Positions 1 to 5,568 of a stretch of 5,587 bases of DNA are shown one piece after another. The notes beneath the pieces were generated by a model. The model was given only the letters and a program-made list of their open reading frames with translations. It was not told the DNA's origin and made no database searches. The translations under genes and the position numbers were made by a program. The stretch is taken from the NCBI GenBank assembly GCA_964413185.1, contig CAYPSX010000244.1:1-5587 (forward strand). Direction: 5' to 3'. This DNA comes from Salinivirga sp964413185. Its GTDB lineage: Bacteria; Bacteroidota; Bacteroidia; Bacteroidales; Salinivirgaceae. How positions within the stretch are numbered: the first letter of the stretch is position 1; every line of letters starts with the position of its first letter.

Positions 1-104
1 GGCTTGCGAATAAAGCCTTGAAAATGGAGTTTATTCACTGAACACCCCGACTTTAGGGACAGTACTAAGTAAAAATAAAAAAGACCGGTTAGGTTCAAAA
101 TAAG
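1..104. other. Left-edge stretch without a certain gene
   Basis: No complete gene fits here. The plus-strand frame starting at base 3 stays open for 12 codons and stops with TGA at 39-41, so it could be the last codons of a rightward gene lying off the left edge. The rightward terminator at 105-132 would suit such a gene. Two small inverted repeats are visible: GAATAAA at 8-14 with TTTATTC at 30-36, and GGCTT at 1-5 with AAGCC at 13-17. The block could also be the end of a mobile element, but no terminal repeat pair or transposase motif can be seen, so no identity is assigned. Confidence 0.3.
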
Positions 105-132
105 AGGCTGTCTAAAAAAGGCAGCCTTTTTT
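105..132 (+). terminator. Rho-independent terminator
   Basis: An 8-bp stem pairs 105-112 with 120-127, including one G-U wobble, around an A-rich 7-base loop. A run of six T follows at 127-132. The T tract lies on the plus side, so it would chiefly stop transcription entering from the left edge. It also abuts the stop codon of the leftward Lrp gene at 131-133 and may act weakly for that gene, although the minus-strand side has a poorer U tract. Confidence 0.7.
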
Positions 133-595
133 ATTTTTCCATCACATCAAATCCATCTTTTTTGTCGCCGGAGATCACAAAAATACTGTGGAATTGCGTA
201 ATGTGCTCCACACTGGCCAACTTAATTTCCAAAAACTCCTTAAACTCACTCATGTCGGCAACCATAACCTTGAGCAGTGCATCGTAATTACCTGATATGT
301 AATAAAATTCCATTACTTCGGGCAACGACATGGCTTCTTTTTGAAACTCCTCCACTACCCTTTTTGTATGGCTTTTTAATGATACCATAATAAATGAAGT
401 CATGGTGCGGCCAACCTTGGCTGCATTCAGTTTAGCCGTGTATTTTTCAATAATTCCGGCTTTTTCGAGCTTTTTTACCCGCTCATAAACAGGCGTATTC
501 GATAAATGCAGTTGCGAAGCCAACTCTTTGGTAGTTGTTCGTGCATTTTCCTGCAAAATTTGTAAAATTTTCCGGTCGGTAGCGTCTAACTTCAT
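131..595 (-). CDS. Lrp/AsnC-family transcriptional regulator
   Basis: This is a cytoplasmic DNA-binding regulator of the Lrp/AsnC (feast/famine) family. With the ATG at 593-595 it has 154 residues, the usual family length. Residues 2-63 form the N-terminal winged helix-turn-helix, opening with LDATDRKILQILQ and with a recognition-helix region LSNTPVYERVKKLEKAGII. Residues from about 66 form the RAM/AsnC effector and oligomerisation domain, with the characteristic GNYDALL at 102-108. The frame is open back to an ATG at 655, which would add 20 residues. The 595 start is preferred because family members typically begin just before the LDxxDxxIL motif. The gene runs divergently from porGDAB and shares its control region, so it is a likely local regulator of that operon and of itself (inference). 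Members of this family usually bind amino acids or related small molecules, but the ligand here cannot be read from sequence. The family call is secure; the target is not. Confidence 0.92.
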   Translation of the reverse strand: MKLDATDRKILQILQENARTTTKELASQLHLSNTPVYERVKKLEKAGIIEKYTAKLNAAKVGRTMTSFIMVSLKSHTKRVVEEFQKEAMSLPEVMEFYYISGNYDALLKVMVADMSEFKEFLEIKLASVEHITQFHSIFVISGDKKDGFDVMEK

Positions 596-740
596 AAGCT
601 TGGAGTTTATATTAAATATTGACGAATTACACTCACGTAAAGCTCTCTCATTCATTCTATTTCAATCCGGTTTCCAGAAACATTTCACTGCCATAATGCT
701 TATCCAAAAGCTCAGGCAGTTTCTTTTTATGAAAACAATG
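596..740 (-). other. Leader of the Lrp gene with a protein-like relic
   Basis: If the promoter at 741-748 is correct, the regulator has a leader of about 140 nt to the preferred start, or about 80 nt to the alternative ATG at 655. On the minus strand, bases 728-657 read as a plausible protein tail, ending SEMFLETGLK before a TAG at 659-657. The frame differs from that of the regulator and has no good start codon upstream, since a TAA interrupts it near the promoter. It may be a decayed gene end, part of a short leader peptide, or chance. No strong hairpin was seen. Confidence 0.25.
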
Positions 741-748
741 CAAACATA
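741..748 (-). promoter_or_regulatory. Candidate promoter (-7 box) for the Lrp gene
   Basis: The minus strand reads TATGTTTG, an exact match to the Bacteroidota -7 consensus TAnnTTTG. No clear TTTG -33 box lies at the expected distance. That region is instead occupied by the inverted repeat at 761-789. Transcription would start near 735. Confidence 0.45.
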
Positions 749-749
749 A

Positions 750-807
750 GATAAATTATCTAATTTTACCACACTATACAGTAAAATTAATCAATATAAA
801 TTATATT
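750..807. promoter_or_regulatory. Pair of AT-rich dyads flanking the operator
   Basis: Two perfect odd-length palindromes share the core ATAAATTAT. GATAAATTATC lies at 750-760, centred on 755, and AATATAAATTATATT lies at 793-807, centred on 800. Their centres are 45 bp apart and they flank the inverted repeat at 761-789. The right-hand dyad overlaps the por -7 box. Repeated, spaced dyads suit an Lrp-type protein, which binds as an oligomer and wraps DNA. AT-rich DNA makes short palindromes by chance, so this assignment is tentative. Confidence 0.4.
761..789. promoter_or_regulatory. Candidate operator: perfect 9-bp inverted repeat
   Basis: TAATTTTAC at 761-769 and GTAAAATTA at 781-789 are perfect reverse complements separated by 11 bases. 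The arm centres are 20 bp apart, about two helical turns, as expected for a dimeric regulator reading one DNA face. The repeat sits between the two divergent -7 boxes and covers the -33 region of both. A protein bound here could repress or activate either gene. The neighbouring Lrp protein is the obvious candidate binder (inference). Confidence 0.6.
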
Positions 808-809
808 TG
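802..809 (+). promoter_or_regulatory. Promoter (-7 box) of the por operon
   Basis: TATATTTG matches the Bacteroidota -7 consensus TAnnTTTG exactly and predicts a start of transcription near 815, giving a leader of about 20 nt before the porG ATG at 836. There is no TTTG at the -33 position, where the right arm of the 761-789 inverted repeat lies instead. This hints that the promoter may depend on an activator. Confidence 0.55.
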
Positions 810-835
810 CAGCATCAAATTCTAAAACACATCAC

Positions 836-1375
836 ATGAAAGAAATCAGATGGCACGGACGAGGCGGACAAGGAGGGTTTACAGCCTCGAGATTGCTGGG
901 CATAGCAGCCGGCATGTTCGAAGAAAAGCATGCATTGGCCTTTCCGTCGTTTGGGCCCGAAAGACGCGGTGCGCCTGTGCTGGCTTTCACCAAAATCGAT
1001 GATAAAAAAATTCACGACCGCAGTGAAGTAGAACAATGCGACTATGTTGTTATAATGGACGAAACACTGGTAAATCCGGGCATTGCAAAAGGCATCAAGC
1101 CCGGAGCAACTGTGCTTGTCAACAGCAACGGAAAACGCAAATTCGAAGAACTTAAAGACTTTGATGTACGCACCATAGATGCAACATCACTGGCACTGGA
1201 AATACTGGGTCGCCCCATTACCAACACCGCCATGTATGGCGCATTGGTAGCAGCCTCCGGACTGGTTTCTCTCGATGCTGCCACATCAAGCATAAGGCAC
1301 GAAATGAAACCGGCATTGGTTGATAAAAACGTACAAATTGTGGAAGCAGCATACAAAACCATTAAAAACCAATAA
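836..1375 (+). CDS. Pyruvate/2-oxoacid:ferredoxin oxidoreductase, gamma subunit
   Basis: This is the gamma subunit (porG, also called porC) of a four-subunit pyruvate ferredoxin oxidoreductase, 179 residues, close to the family norm of about 180-190. It corresponds to the pyruvate/ketoisovalerate oxidoreductase catalytic domain. Visible hallmarks are the glycine-rich GRGGQGG at residues 8-14, FPSFGPERRGAPV at 36-48, and NTAMYGAL at 129-136. In single-chain enzymes this segment is a domain of the fused polypeptide, implicated in CoA binding. It is the first gene of the operon. Its ATG lies about 20 nt after the predicted transcription start with no Shine-Dalgarno, as is usual in Bacteroidota, and three bases separate its stop from porD. 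The family is certain. Pyruvate rather than a branched-chain or other 2-oxoacid is the likely substrate, judged from the whole operon. Confidence 0.93.
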   Translation: MKEIRWHGRGGQGGFTASRLLGIAAGMFEEKHALAFPSFGPERRGAPVLAFTKIDDKKIHDRSEVEQCDYVVIMDETLVNPGIAKGIKPGATVLVNSNGKRKFEELKDFDVRTIDATSLALEILGRPITNTAMYGALVAASGLVSLDAATSSIRHEMKPALVDKNVQIVEAAYKTIKNQ

Positions 1376-1378
1376 TTT

Positions 1379-1678
1379 ATGGATCGTCCAACTCAAAAGA
1401 AATATCAAAGGCCCACACACATTAATGATTTTCCCGTGGGACCTCAATTCGAAGCCGGACATCTGGCAGATAAAAATGCCGGTTGGCGGACGTTTCGACC
1501 TGTAGTTGATGCCGAAAAATGTATTAACTGCCTGATTTGCTACTTAGTTTGCCCCGATGGAACCATTATTCGTGGCGAAAACCATGTGAGTGTTGATTAC
1601 GATTACTGTAAAGGATGCGGCGTTTGTGCCCATGAGTGCCCAAAAGACGCCATCAGCATGGTTAAAGAAGAAAGGTAG
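1379..1678 (+). CDS. Pyruvate:ferredoxin oxidoreductase, delta subunit (2x[4Fe-4S] ferredoxin)
   Basis: This 99-residue protein is the ferredoxin-like electron-exit subunit. Two classic [4Fe-4S] motifs are complete: Cys48, 51, 54 and 58 followed by Pro (CINCLICYLVCP), and Cys77, 80, 83 and 87 followed by Pro (CKGCGVCAHECP). The stretch before the first cluster, GWRTFRPVVD at 35-44, is typical of PorD and separates it from free bacterial ferredoxins, as does the roughly 45-residue N-terminal extension. Electrons from the thiamine-diphosphate site in PorA/PorB pass through these clusters to soluble ferredoxin. The gene starts 3 bases after the porG stop and ends 11 bases before the porA start, so it is co-transcribed and very probably translationally linked. 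Confidence 0.94.
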   Translation: MDRPTQKKYQRPTHINDFPVGPQFEAGHLADKNAGWRTFRPVVDAEKCINCLICYLVCPDGTIIRGENHVSVDYDYCKGCGVCAHECPKDAISMVKEER

Positions 1679-1689
1679 AATTAATAAAA

Positions 1690-2883
1690 ATGACTAAAAT
1701 GGAAAACAAACGAATCTTCATATCCGGCGACGAAGCCATTGCTTTTGGAGCAAAGCTGGCCCGCCCGCACGTTATAGCTGCCTACCCGATAACCCCGCAA
1801 ACCATTGCTGTTGAGCGCCTTTCAGATATGGTTGAGCAAGGTGAGCTACAAGCAGAATACATGCACGTAGAATCGGAACATTCAGCTATTTCTGCCGCCA
1901 TGGGAGCCAGCGCAGTGGGTGCACGCACCTTCACAGCAACATCATCGCAAGGTTTGGTTTACATGGCAGAAGGCTTGCACTACTGTAGCGGTGGCCGTTG
2001 GCCGGTTGTAATGATGAACGCAAACCGCTCTCTTGCATTACCATGGAGCATTTACGGCGACCAACGCGATTCATTGGGGCTGCTCGACAGCGGCTGGATT
2101 CAGGTTTATGCCGAAGATGCCCAGGAAGCCCTTGACATGATTATTCAGGCATATAAAATTGCCGAAAATCCCAAAGTACTGACGCCCATGATGGTAAATA
2201 TCGATGGCTTTATACTCACACACACCTATGAAATGGTTGATATTCCTGCACAGGAAAAAGTCGATAAATTTTTGCCGCCTTATGAAACCGTTAATAAAAT
2301 GAGCTTTGAAGAACCAAAAAACATGGGATTCAGCTCACAACCTATTGACAACACAGAGTTTAAATACCAACAAGACCGCGCCATGTTCGATGCAATACCG
2401 GTAATTGAACAAACCGATGCGGAATTTGCAAAAGCTTTTGGCCGCAAATACCAGGGCATGGTAGAAAACTACCGTTGCGACGATGCCGAATACATAATGG
2501 TAACACTTGGCAGCGTATGTGGAACAACTCGTTTGGTAGTAGATGAACTCCGCGAAAAAGGAATTCGTGCCGGATTATTAAAAATTCGCTATATGCGCCC
2601 GTTCCCGGAAAAACAAATCCGCGAAATGGCCGCCAAAGTAAAAGCAATTGGCGTATTGGAAAAAAACATCTCCTTTGGCTACGAAGGCACCGTTTATACC
2701 AACGTAAACAGCGCTATCGCAAAAACCAAAGCACGTCCGTTCATGAAGAATTTTGTCGGCGGATTTGGCGGACGCGATATTAGTAAACAAGATATCCGCC
2801 ACATGTTTGATATGTTGAAAAATCAGTCTGAACCGGCAAAAACTGTAGAATATTTTAACCTAAACGTTGACACCAATGAGTAA
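1690..2883 (+). CDS. Pyruvate:ferredoxin oxidoreductase, alpha subunit
   Basis: The alpha subunit has 397 residues, the usual length for a separate PorA. Domain I holds YPITPQT at 32-38, ESEHSA at 61-66 and TSSQGL at 84-89, which line the pyrimidine side of the thiamine-diphosphate site. The family's substrate/CoA-side Thr and Arg correspond to Thr35 and Arg113 (position match by motif; roles known from the Desulfovibrio enzyme). A transketolase-C-terminal-like domain spans about 270-360, with VTLGSV from 271, IRYMRPFPE around 300 and YEGT at 331. GWIQVYAEDAQEALD and the following GFILTHT resemble Thermotoga/archaeal PorA more than ketoisovalerate subunits, from memory. An alternative ATG lies three codons in, at 1699. 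The coding end overlaps porB by 8 bases, a sign of translational coupling. It acts as a heterotetramer with PorB, PorG and PorD in the cytoplasm. Confidence 0.95.
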   Translation: MTKMENKRIFISGDEAIAFGAKLARPHVIAAYPITPQTIAVERLSDMVEQGELQAEYMHVESEHSAISAAMGASAVGARTFTATSSQGLVYMAEGLHYCSGGRWPVVMMNANRSLALPWSIYGDQRDSLGLLDSGWIQVYAEDAQEALDMIIQAYKIAENPKVLTPMMVNIDGFILTHTYEMVDIPAQEKVDKFLPPYETVNKMSFEEPKNMGFSSQPIDNTEFKYQQDRAMFDAIPVIEQTDAEFAKAFGRKYQGMVENYRCDDAEYIMVTLGSVCGTTRLVVDELREKGIRAGLLKIRYMRPFPEKQIREMAAKVKAIGVLEKNISFGYEGTVYTNVNSAIAKTKARPFMKNFVGGFGGRDISKQDIRHMFDMLKNQSEPAKTVEYFNLNVDTNE

Positions 2884-3799
2884 TCAGGATACAATAAAAC
2901 CTCCAAAAAGAGTTACAGCAAAAAACATGACCGGTAAAGAATTTTTCTACGGTCATAAAGCCTGTGCAGGCTGTGGCGGTTCTGTTGCCGTGCGGCTTGC
3001 GTTAAAAGTTACCGGTGAACGCACCTTTGCAGCATTTCCGGCAGGTTGCATGGCAGCAGTTGGATTCATTTACCCACAAATGGCCTTCCAGAACAACGCC
3101 ATCATCACAACTTTTCCCGGAGTTGCCAGCATGGCATCGGGAATTTCCGTTGGAGCAAAAGCACTTGGCCTTAAAGACTACAAAACCGTAGCTTTTGCCG
3201 GAGACGGTGGAACGGCCGACATTGGCCTTCAGGCACTTTCCGGGATGATTGACCGTGGCGACGATGTGATGTACATTTGCTACGACAATGAAGCTTACAT
3301 GAACACCGGCATTCAAAAAAGCGGCCTTACCCCTTATGGTACGCACACCACAACCACGCCGGCAGGTAAAAACATTGCCGGAACAAAAACACACAAAAAA
3401 AACCTGTTCGAAATTATTGCTGCACACGATATTGCCTACGCAGCAACGGCTAGCATAGGTTACCCGCAAGATTACCTGAACAAACTCAACAAAGCCAAAC
3501 AAGTAAAAGGCCCTACATTTATTCACGTGTACGCCTCTTGTCCAACCGGATGGGGAACCCCAACCGACACAACCATTGAGTTGGCCAAAGAAGTAGTTGA
3601 TACCGGCTTGTTTTTCCTTGCAGAATATGAAAACGGCGAACACAAGCTCAACAAAAACCCCAAACAATTCAAATCCATAGAAGAACACCTCCAAAAACAA
3701 GGACGCTTTAAACATTTAAAAGAAAAGGACTTCGAGTTGATTGAGAAACACAGAGACATGAAATGGGAGCGCATGCGGAAGAATTGGAACTTACCATAG
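2876..3799 (+). CDS. Pyruvate:ferredoxin oxidoreductase, beta subunit
   Basis: The beta subunit binds the thiamine-diphosphate pyrophosphate and the cluster nearest it; 307 residues from the ATG at 2876. The frame can be read back to a TTG at 2867, but the ATG overlapping the porA stop (8-base overlap) is the better start. Four cysteines match the proximal [4Fe-4S] ligands of the family: Cys30 and Cys33 in CAGCGG, Cys58 in PAGCMA and Cys222 in ASCPTGW. The Mg/thiamine-diphosphate signature runs from GDGGTADIG at 109-117 to YDNEAYMNTG at 136-145. The C-terminal third is rich in Lys and Glu, as is common in PorB. All key residues are present, so the enzyme should be active. It is the last gene of the operon, and no strong terminator follows directly. 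Confidence 0.95.
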   Translation: MSNQDTIKPPKRVTAKNMTGKEFFYGHKACAGCGGSVAVRLALKVTGERTFAAFPAGCMAAVGFIYPQMAFQNNAIITTFPGVASMASGISVGAKALGLKDYKTVAFAGDGGTADIGLQALSGMIDRGDDVMYICYDNEAYMNTGIQKSGLTPYGTHTTTTPAGKNIAGTKTHKKNLFEIIAAHDIAYAATASIGYPQDYLNKLNKAKQVKGPTFIHVYASCPTGWGTPTDTTIELAKEVVDTGLFFLAEYENGEHKLNKNPKQFKSIEEHLQKQGRFKHLKEKDFELIEKHRDMKWERMRKNWNLP

Positions 3800-4137
3800 A
3801 GGTTTTAATAGGTTAACCACAAATTGCAATTTTTTAAACAAAGGATTCTGCCTAAATCAGGTTAATTTTTAGCCGGTTTTGCGGTTTCCTTTTTTTTATT
3901 TCTCAAATCACCTGAAAATCAACATCCCACACACCATCACCTTCCCACTCAACTCAATATCAAATCATTATATTTATTTATGTTTTTTAACACTTCAAAT
4001 TGAGCAAAGTGCAATCGTTTGCGGAATTTTTAAATCAATTAATACCTTATATAGATTGGTTTTTAAACAAAAAGAATATTTTCGTGTTTTACTTTTAAAG
4101 AATAAACAATTATTGTTAAATTTTAGATTATTATTTT
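3800..4137. other. AT-rich intergenic region without a gene
   Basis: This gap separates the por operon from the secreted-protein gene. The short frames here look non-coding: low complexity, no start context and no family motif. It holds two perfect palindromes close together, GGTTAACC at 3811-3818 and AAATTGCAATTT at 3821-3832. An eight-T run at about 3890-3897 follows only a very weak hairpin, so it is a poor terminator candidate. Bases 3915-3981 contain no G at all on the plus strand. The end of the gap is strongly AT-rich and is likely to contain the promoter of the downstream gene. Confidence 0.6.
4018..4050 (+). promoter_or_regulatory. Possible promoter of the T9SS cargo gene
   Basis: TTTG at 4018-4021 could be a -33 box. 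TACCTTAT at 4043-4050 matches six of eight positions of the layout TAnnTTTG after a 21-base spacer. This would give a leader of about 80 nt before the ATG at 4138. Other imperfect boxes exist in this AT-rich stretch, for example TAGATTGG at 4052-4059, so the call is weak. Confidence 0.25.
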
Positions 4138-5364
4138 ATGAGACGAATTATTATGTTATTATTCCTTATTGCTCTAATTAGCAATATCTTTGCACAACGA
4201 CAATCTGAAGTTGTAAAAGTTTACGACCCAATTACCATTTCGAAATCAGACACATTAATGCCGGCTAGTTTCTCATCTGGAATGCCCACATTGTATACAG
4301 CCACTGACGGTGGTTATGTTGCAGGAGTAAATTCTTACGGAGACCTGGCGAAAGTTCAGGCATATAATTTTAGCAACTTTAGCATGTCAAGCGTTGCATT
4401 TTGGTTTGGAGCAAAAGAGATTACTGGTGATGCAGATACCATCGTTTTAAATGTATATGAAATGGATGGAACAGGCACATCTGCTGGAGGAGAAGTTGAC
4501 GCACCGGGAACAATTATTTCTTCAAAATCATTTACAACGGATGATATTGACACAACGGGACTGTTTACAATTATCGAACTTGATGAAGCCCTTGAGCTTA
4601 ATGGAAACTATAGTGTTGGTTTTGACATGACGCAAATTGAAGATGATACTTTTGGTTTGATAACGACAACTGACGGTGATGCTTCTGAGGAGCTGGCATG
4701 GGAACAATGGAGTGATGGAGCCTGGTATACTCTTGCATCTCCAAGTGGTTGGGAATTAGCTGTTGATCTGGCAATTTTCCCAATAGGATCAGGACCGGCT
4801 TCATATGATGTAACATTCAATGTTGATATGCGCCCTGCAATTACTGAAGGTGATTTCGTTATTGGTGAAGATACTGTAAGTCTTACTGGTACAATTACCG
4901 GATGGGCAGAACCAGTTGCCGGCCCGGATTATATTTTTGCTGATGATGATCAGGACAGCATATACACTGCCGTGATTTCGGTTGTTGCCGGTGATCATGA
5001 ATACAAATATTTCAAAAACTCTACCTGGAGCAACGGCGAATGGGACGGTGGAGACAACCGTGCAATTACCGTTGATGCCGAAATGACTGTAAATGATGTT
5101 TGGGGTGACGAACCTGTAAGTATTTCAGAAGCACCGGCATCAATTGATGTAAATGTTTACCCTAACCCTTCAAGCGGTGTTATCCGTGTTGAAGCAGAAG
5201 GAACAAATCAGGTAACTGTTATCAGCGCAATTGGACAGGTAATCATTTCAAAACAGATCGAAAATCAGGGAACTATTAACCTGACAAATAACGCAAGCGG
5301 TGTTTATTTTGTACGCGTAGAAAACGGGACTAAAACAGGCGTTCGCAGAGTTGTTATTGAATAA
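4138..5364 (+). CDS. Secreted protein with T9SS type A C-terminal sorting domain
   Basis: The 408-residue protein starts with a Sec signal peptide: RR at 2-3, a hydrophobic core over about 4-18, and probable cleavage after Ala19 (NIFA/QRQ). Residues 50-217 form a beta-rich region of unknown function, with FWFGAKE around 89-95, TTTDGD at 176-181 and a Trp-rich WEQWSDGAWYT at 188-198. Residues 223-322 look like an immunoglobulin-fold, carbohydrate-binding (CBM20/48- or E-set-like) module: VTFNVDM, VSLTGTITGW, a DDDQD turn, AGDHEYKY and NRAITV. The fold call is from pattern only. Residues 338-408 are the Por-secretion-system tail, with VYPNPSSG at 340-347, IGQVI, SGVYFVRVENG at 387-397 and a basic RRVVIE end. 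The tail directs export across the outer membrane by T9SS, followed by surface attachment or release. No catalytic motif was recognised, so a binding or structural role is likelier than an enzymatic one. The mature protein is acidic and appears to be a single-gene unit closed by the terminator at 5397-5449. Confidence 0.88.
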   Translation: MRRIIMLLFLIALISNIFAQRQSEVVKVYDPITISKSDTLMPASFSSGMPTLYTATDGGYVAGVNSYGDLAKVQAYNFSNFSMSSVAFWFGAKEITGDADTIVLNVYEMDGTGTSAGGEVDAPGTIISSKSFTTDDIDTTGLFTIIELDEALELNGNYSVGFDMTQIEDDTFGLITTTDGDASEELAWEQWSDGAWYTLASPSGWELAVDLAIFPIGSGPASYDVTFNVDMRPAITEGDFVIGEDTVSLTGTITGWAEPVAGPDYIFADDDQDSIYTAVISVVAGDHEYKYFKNSTWSNGEWDGGDNRAITVDAEMTVNDVWGDEPVSISEAPASIDVNVYPNPSSGVIRVEAEGTNQVTVISAIGQVIISKQIENQGTINLTNNASGVYFVRVENGTKTGVRRVVIE

Positions 5365-5367
5365 AAC

Positions 5368-5387
5368 ATTTACCCACCAGGGTAAGT
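5368..5387. repeat. Small hairpin after the T9SS gene
   Basis: ATTTACCC at 5368-5375 pairs with GGGTAAGT at 5380-5387 around ACCA, giving eight pairs with one wobble. It begins four bases after the stop codon. An A-run follows on the plus strand, so it is not a rightward terminator itself. It might protect the 3' end of the mRNA or act weakly for leftward transcription. Confidence 0.45.
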
Positions 5388-5396
5388 AAAAAAACA

Positions 5397-5449
5397 AAAA
5401 GCTGCTTAAATTGTGCTAAACACACATTTTTAAGCAGCTTTTCTTTTTG
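5397..5449. terminator. Strong bidirectional rho-independent terminator
   Basis: A perfect 14-bp stem pairs 5397-5410 with 5429-5442, with a small inner TGTG/CACA helix in the loop. On the plus strand the stem runs into TTTTCTTTTT, and on the minus strand into TTTTTGTTTTTTT. It therefore ends transcription of the T9SS gene and can also stop leftward transcription arriving from the intron side. Confidence 0.9.
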
Positions 5450-5464
5450 TACATATAAAACGGT

Positions 5465-5514
5465 ATTTTATCATTAGAATCAAAAGATTTTTAATGATAC
5501 TTTTGAGATAAAAT
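5465..5514. repeat. Nested inverted repeats abutting the intron end
   Basis: TATCATTA at 5469-5476 is the perfect reverse complement of TAATGATA at 5492-5499, with AATC/GATT pairing inside the loop. A second pairing, ATTTTATC at 5465-5472 with GATAAAAT at 5507-5514, overlaps the left arm, so the two folds partly exclude each other. The outer right arm ends across the intron/exon junction at 5512/5513. In the intron's own sense this is the 3' exon. Confidence 0.5.
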
Positions 5515-5515
5515 C

Positions 5516-5565
5516 AAGTAGGGTAAATATAGAATAAAATTTCTTATTCTATATTTATCCCTCTC
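5516..5565 (-). ncRNA. Group II intron domain VI with branch-point A
   Basis: In minus-strand sense, GAG-AGGG (5565-5559) pairs with CCCT (5523-5520) and, beyond a single bulged A at 5519, with CTT (5518-5516). The stem continues as a long AT helix, AAATATAGAATAA with TTATTCTATATTT. The bulged A is the seventh base from the predicted 3' end, where the branch point is expected. Confidence 0.8.
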
Positions 5566-5568
5566 ACA

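Noticed and set aside
1..104. Insertion-sequence end at the left edge
   Set aside because: Short inverted repeats are present, but there is no matching opposite end, target duplication or transposase fragment that can be recognised in the window.
596..655. N-terminal extension of the Lrp protein from the ATG at 655
   Set aside because: The 20 extra residues have no family counterpart, and the protein begins in the normal way at the Met before LDATDRKIL. It is kept only as an alternative start.
528..749. Plus-strand 73-codon frame over the Lrp gene and its control region
   Set aside because: It runs antisense to the winged-helix coding region and across the promoter, with no supporting motif.
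2867..2875. TTG start for porB
   Set aside because: An ATG three codons later overlaps the porA stop in a typical coupled arrangement, and TTG starts are rare in this group.
3002..3715. Long minus-strand open frame of 237 codons inside porB
   Set aside because: It lies antisense to a fully supported porB with intact cofactor motifs. Its translation is Cys/Phe/Val-rich with no recognisable domain, typical of a shadow frame.
3841..3897. Terminator for the por operon before the eight-T run
   Set aside because: Only a three-base CCG/CGG pairing precedes the T run, too weak for a hairpin terminator.
4138..4146. Twin-arginine (Tat) signal in the secreted protein
   Set aside because: RR occurs at residues 2-3 but without the rest of the Tat consensus, and the hydrophobic core is a normal Sec signal. 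T9SS cargo uses Sec.
3879..4181. Plus-strand 100-codon frame spanning the por/T9SS gap
   Set aside because: The translation is low-complexity (Phe, Ile, Asn, Tyr), begins in a T-run and overlaps the signal-peptide codons of the T9SS gene in another frame.
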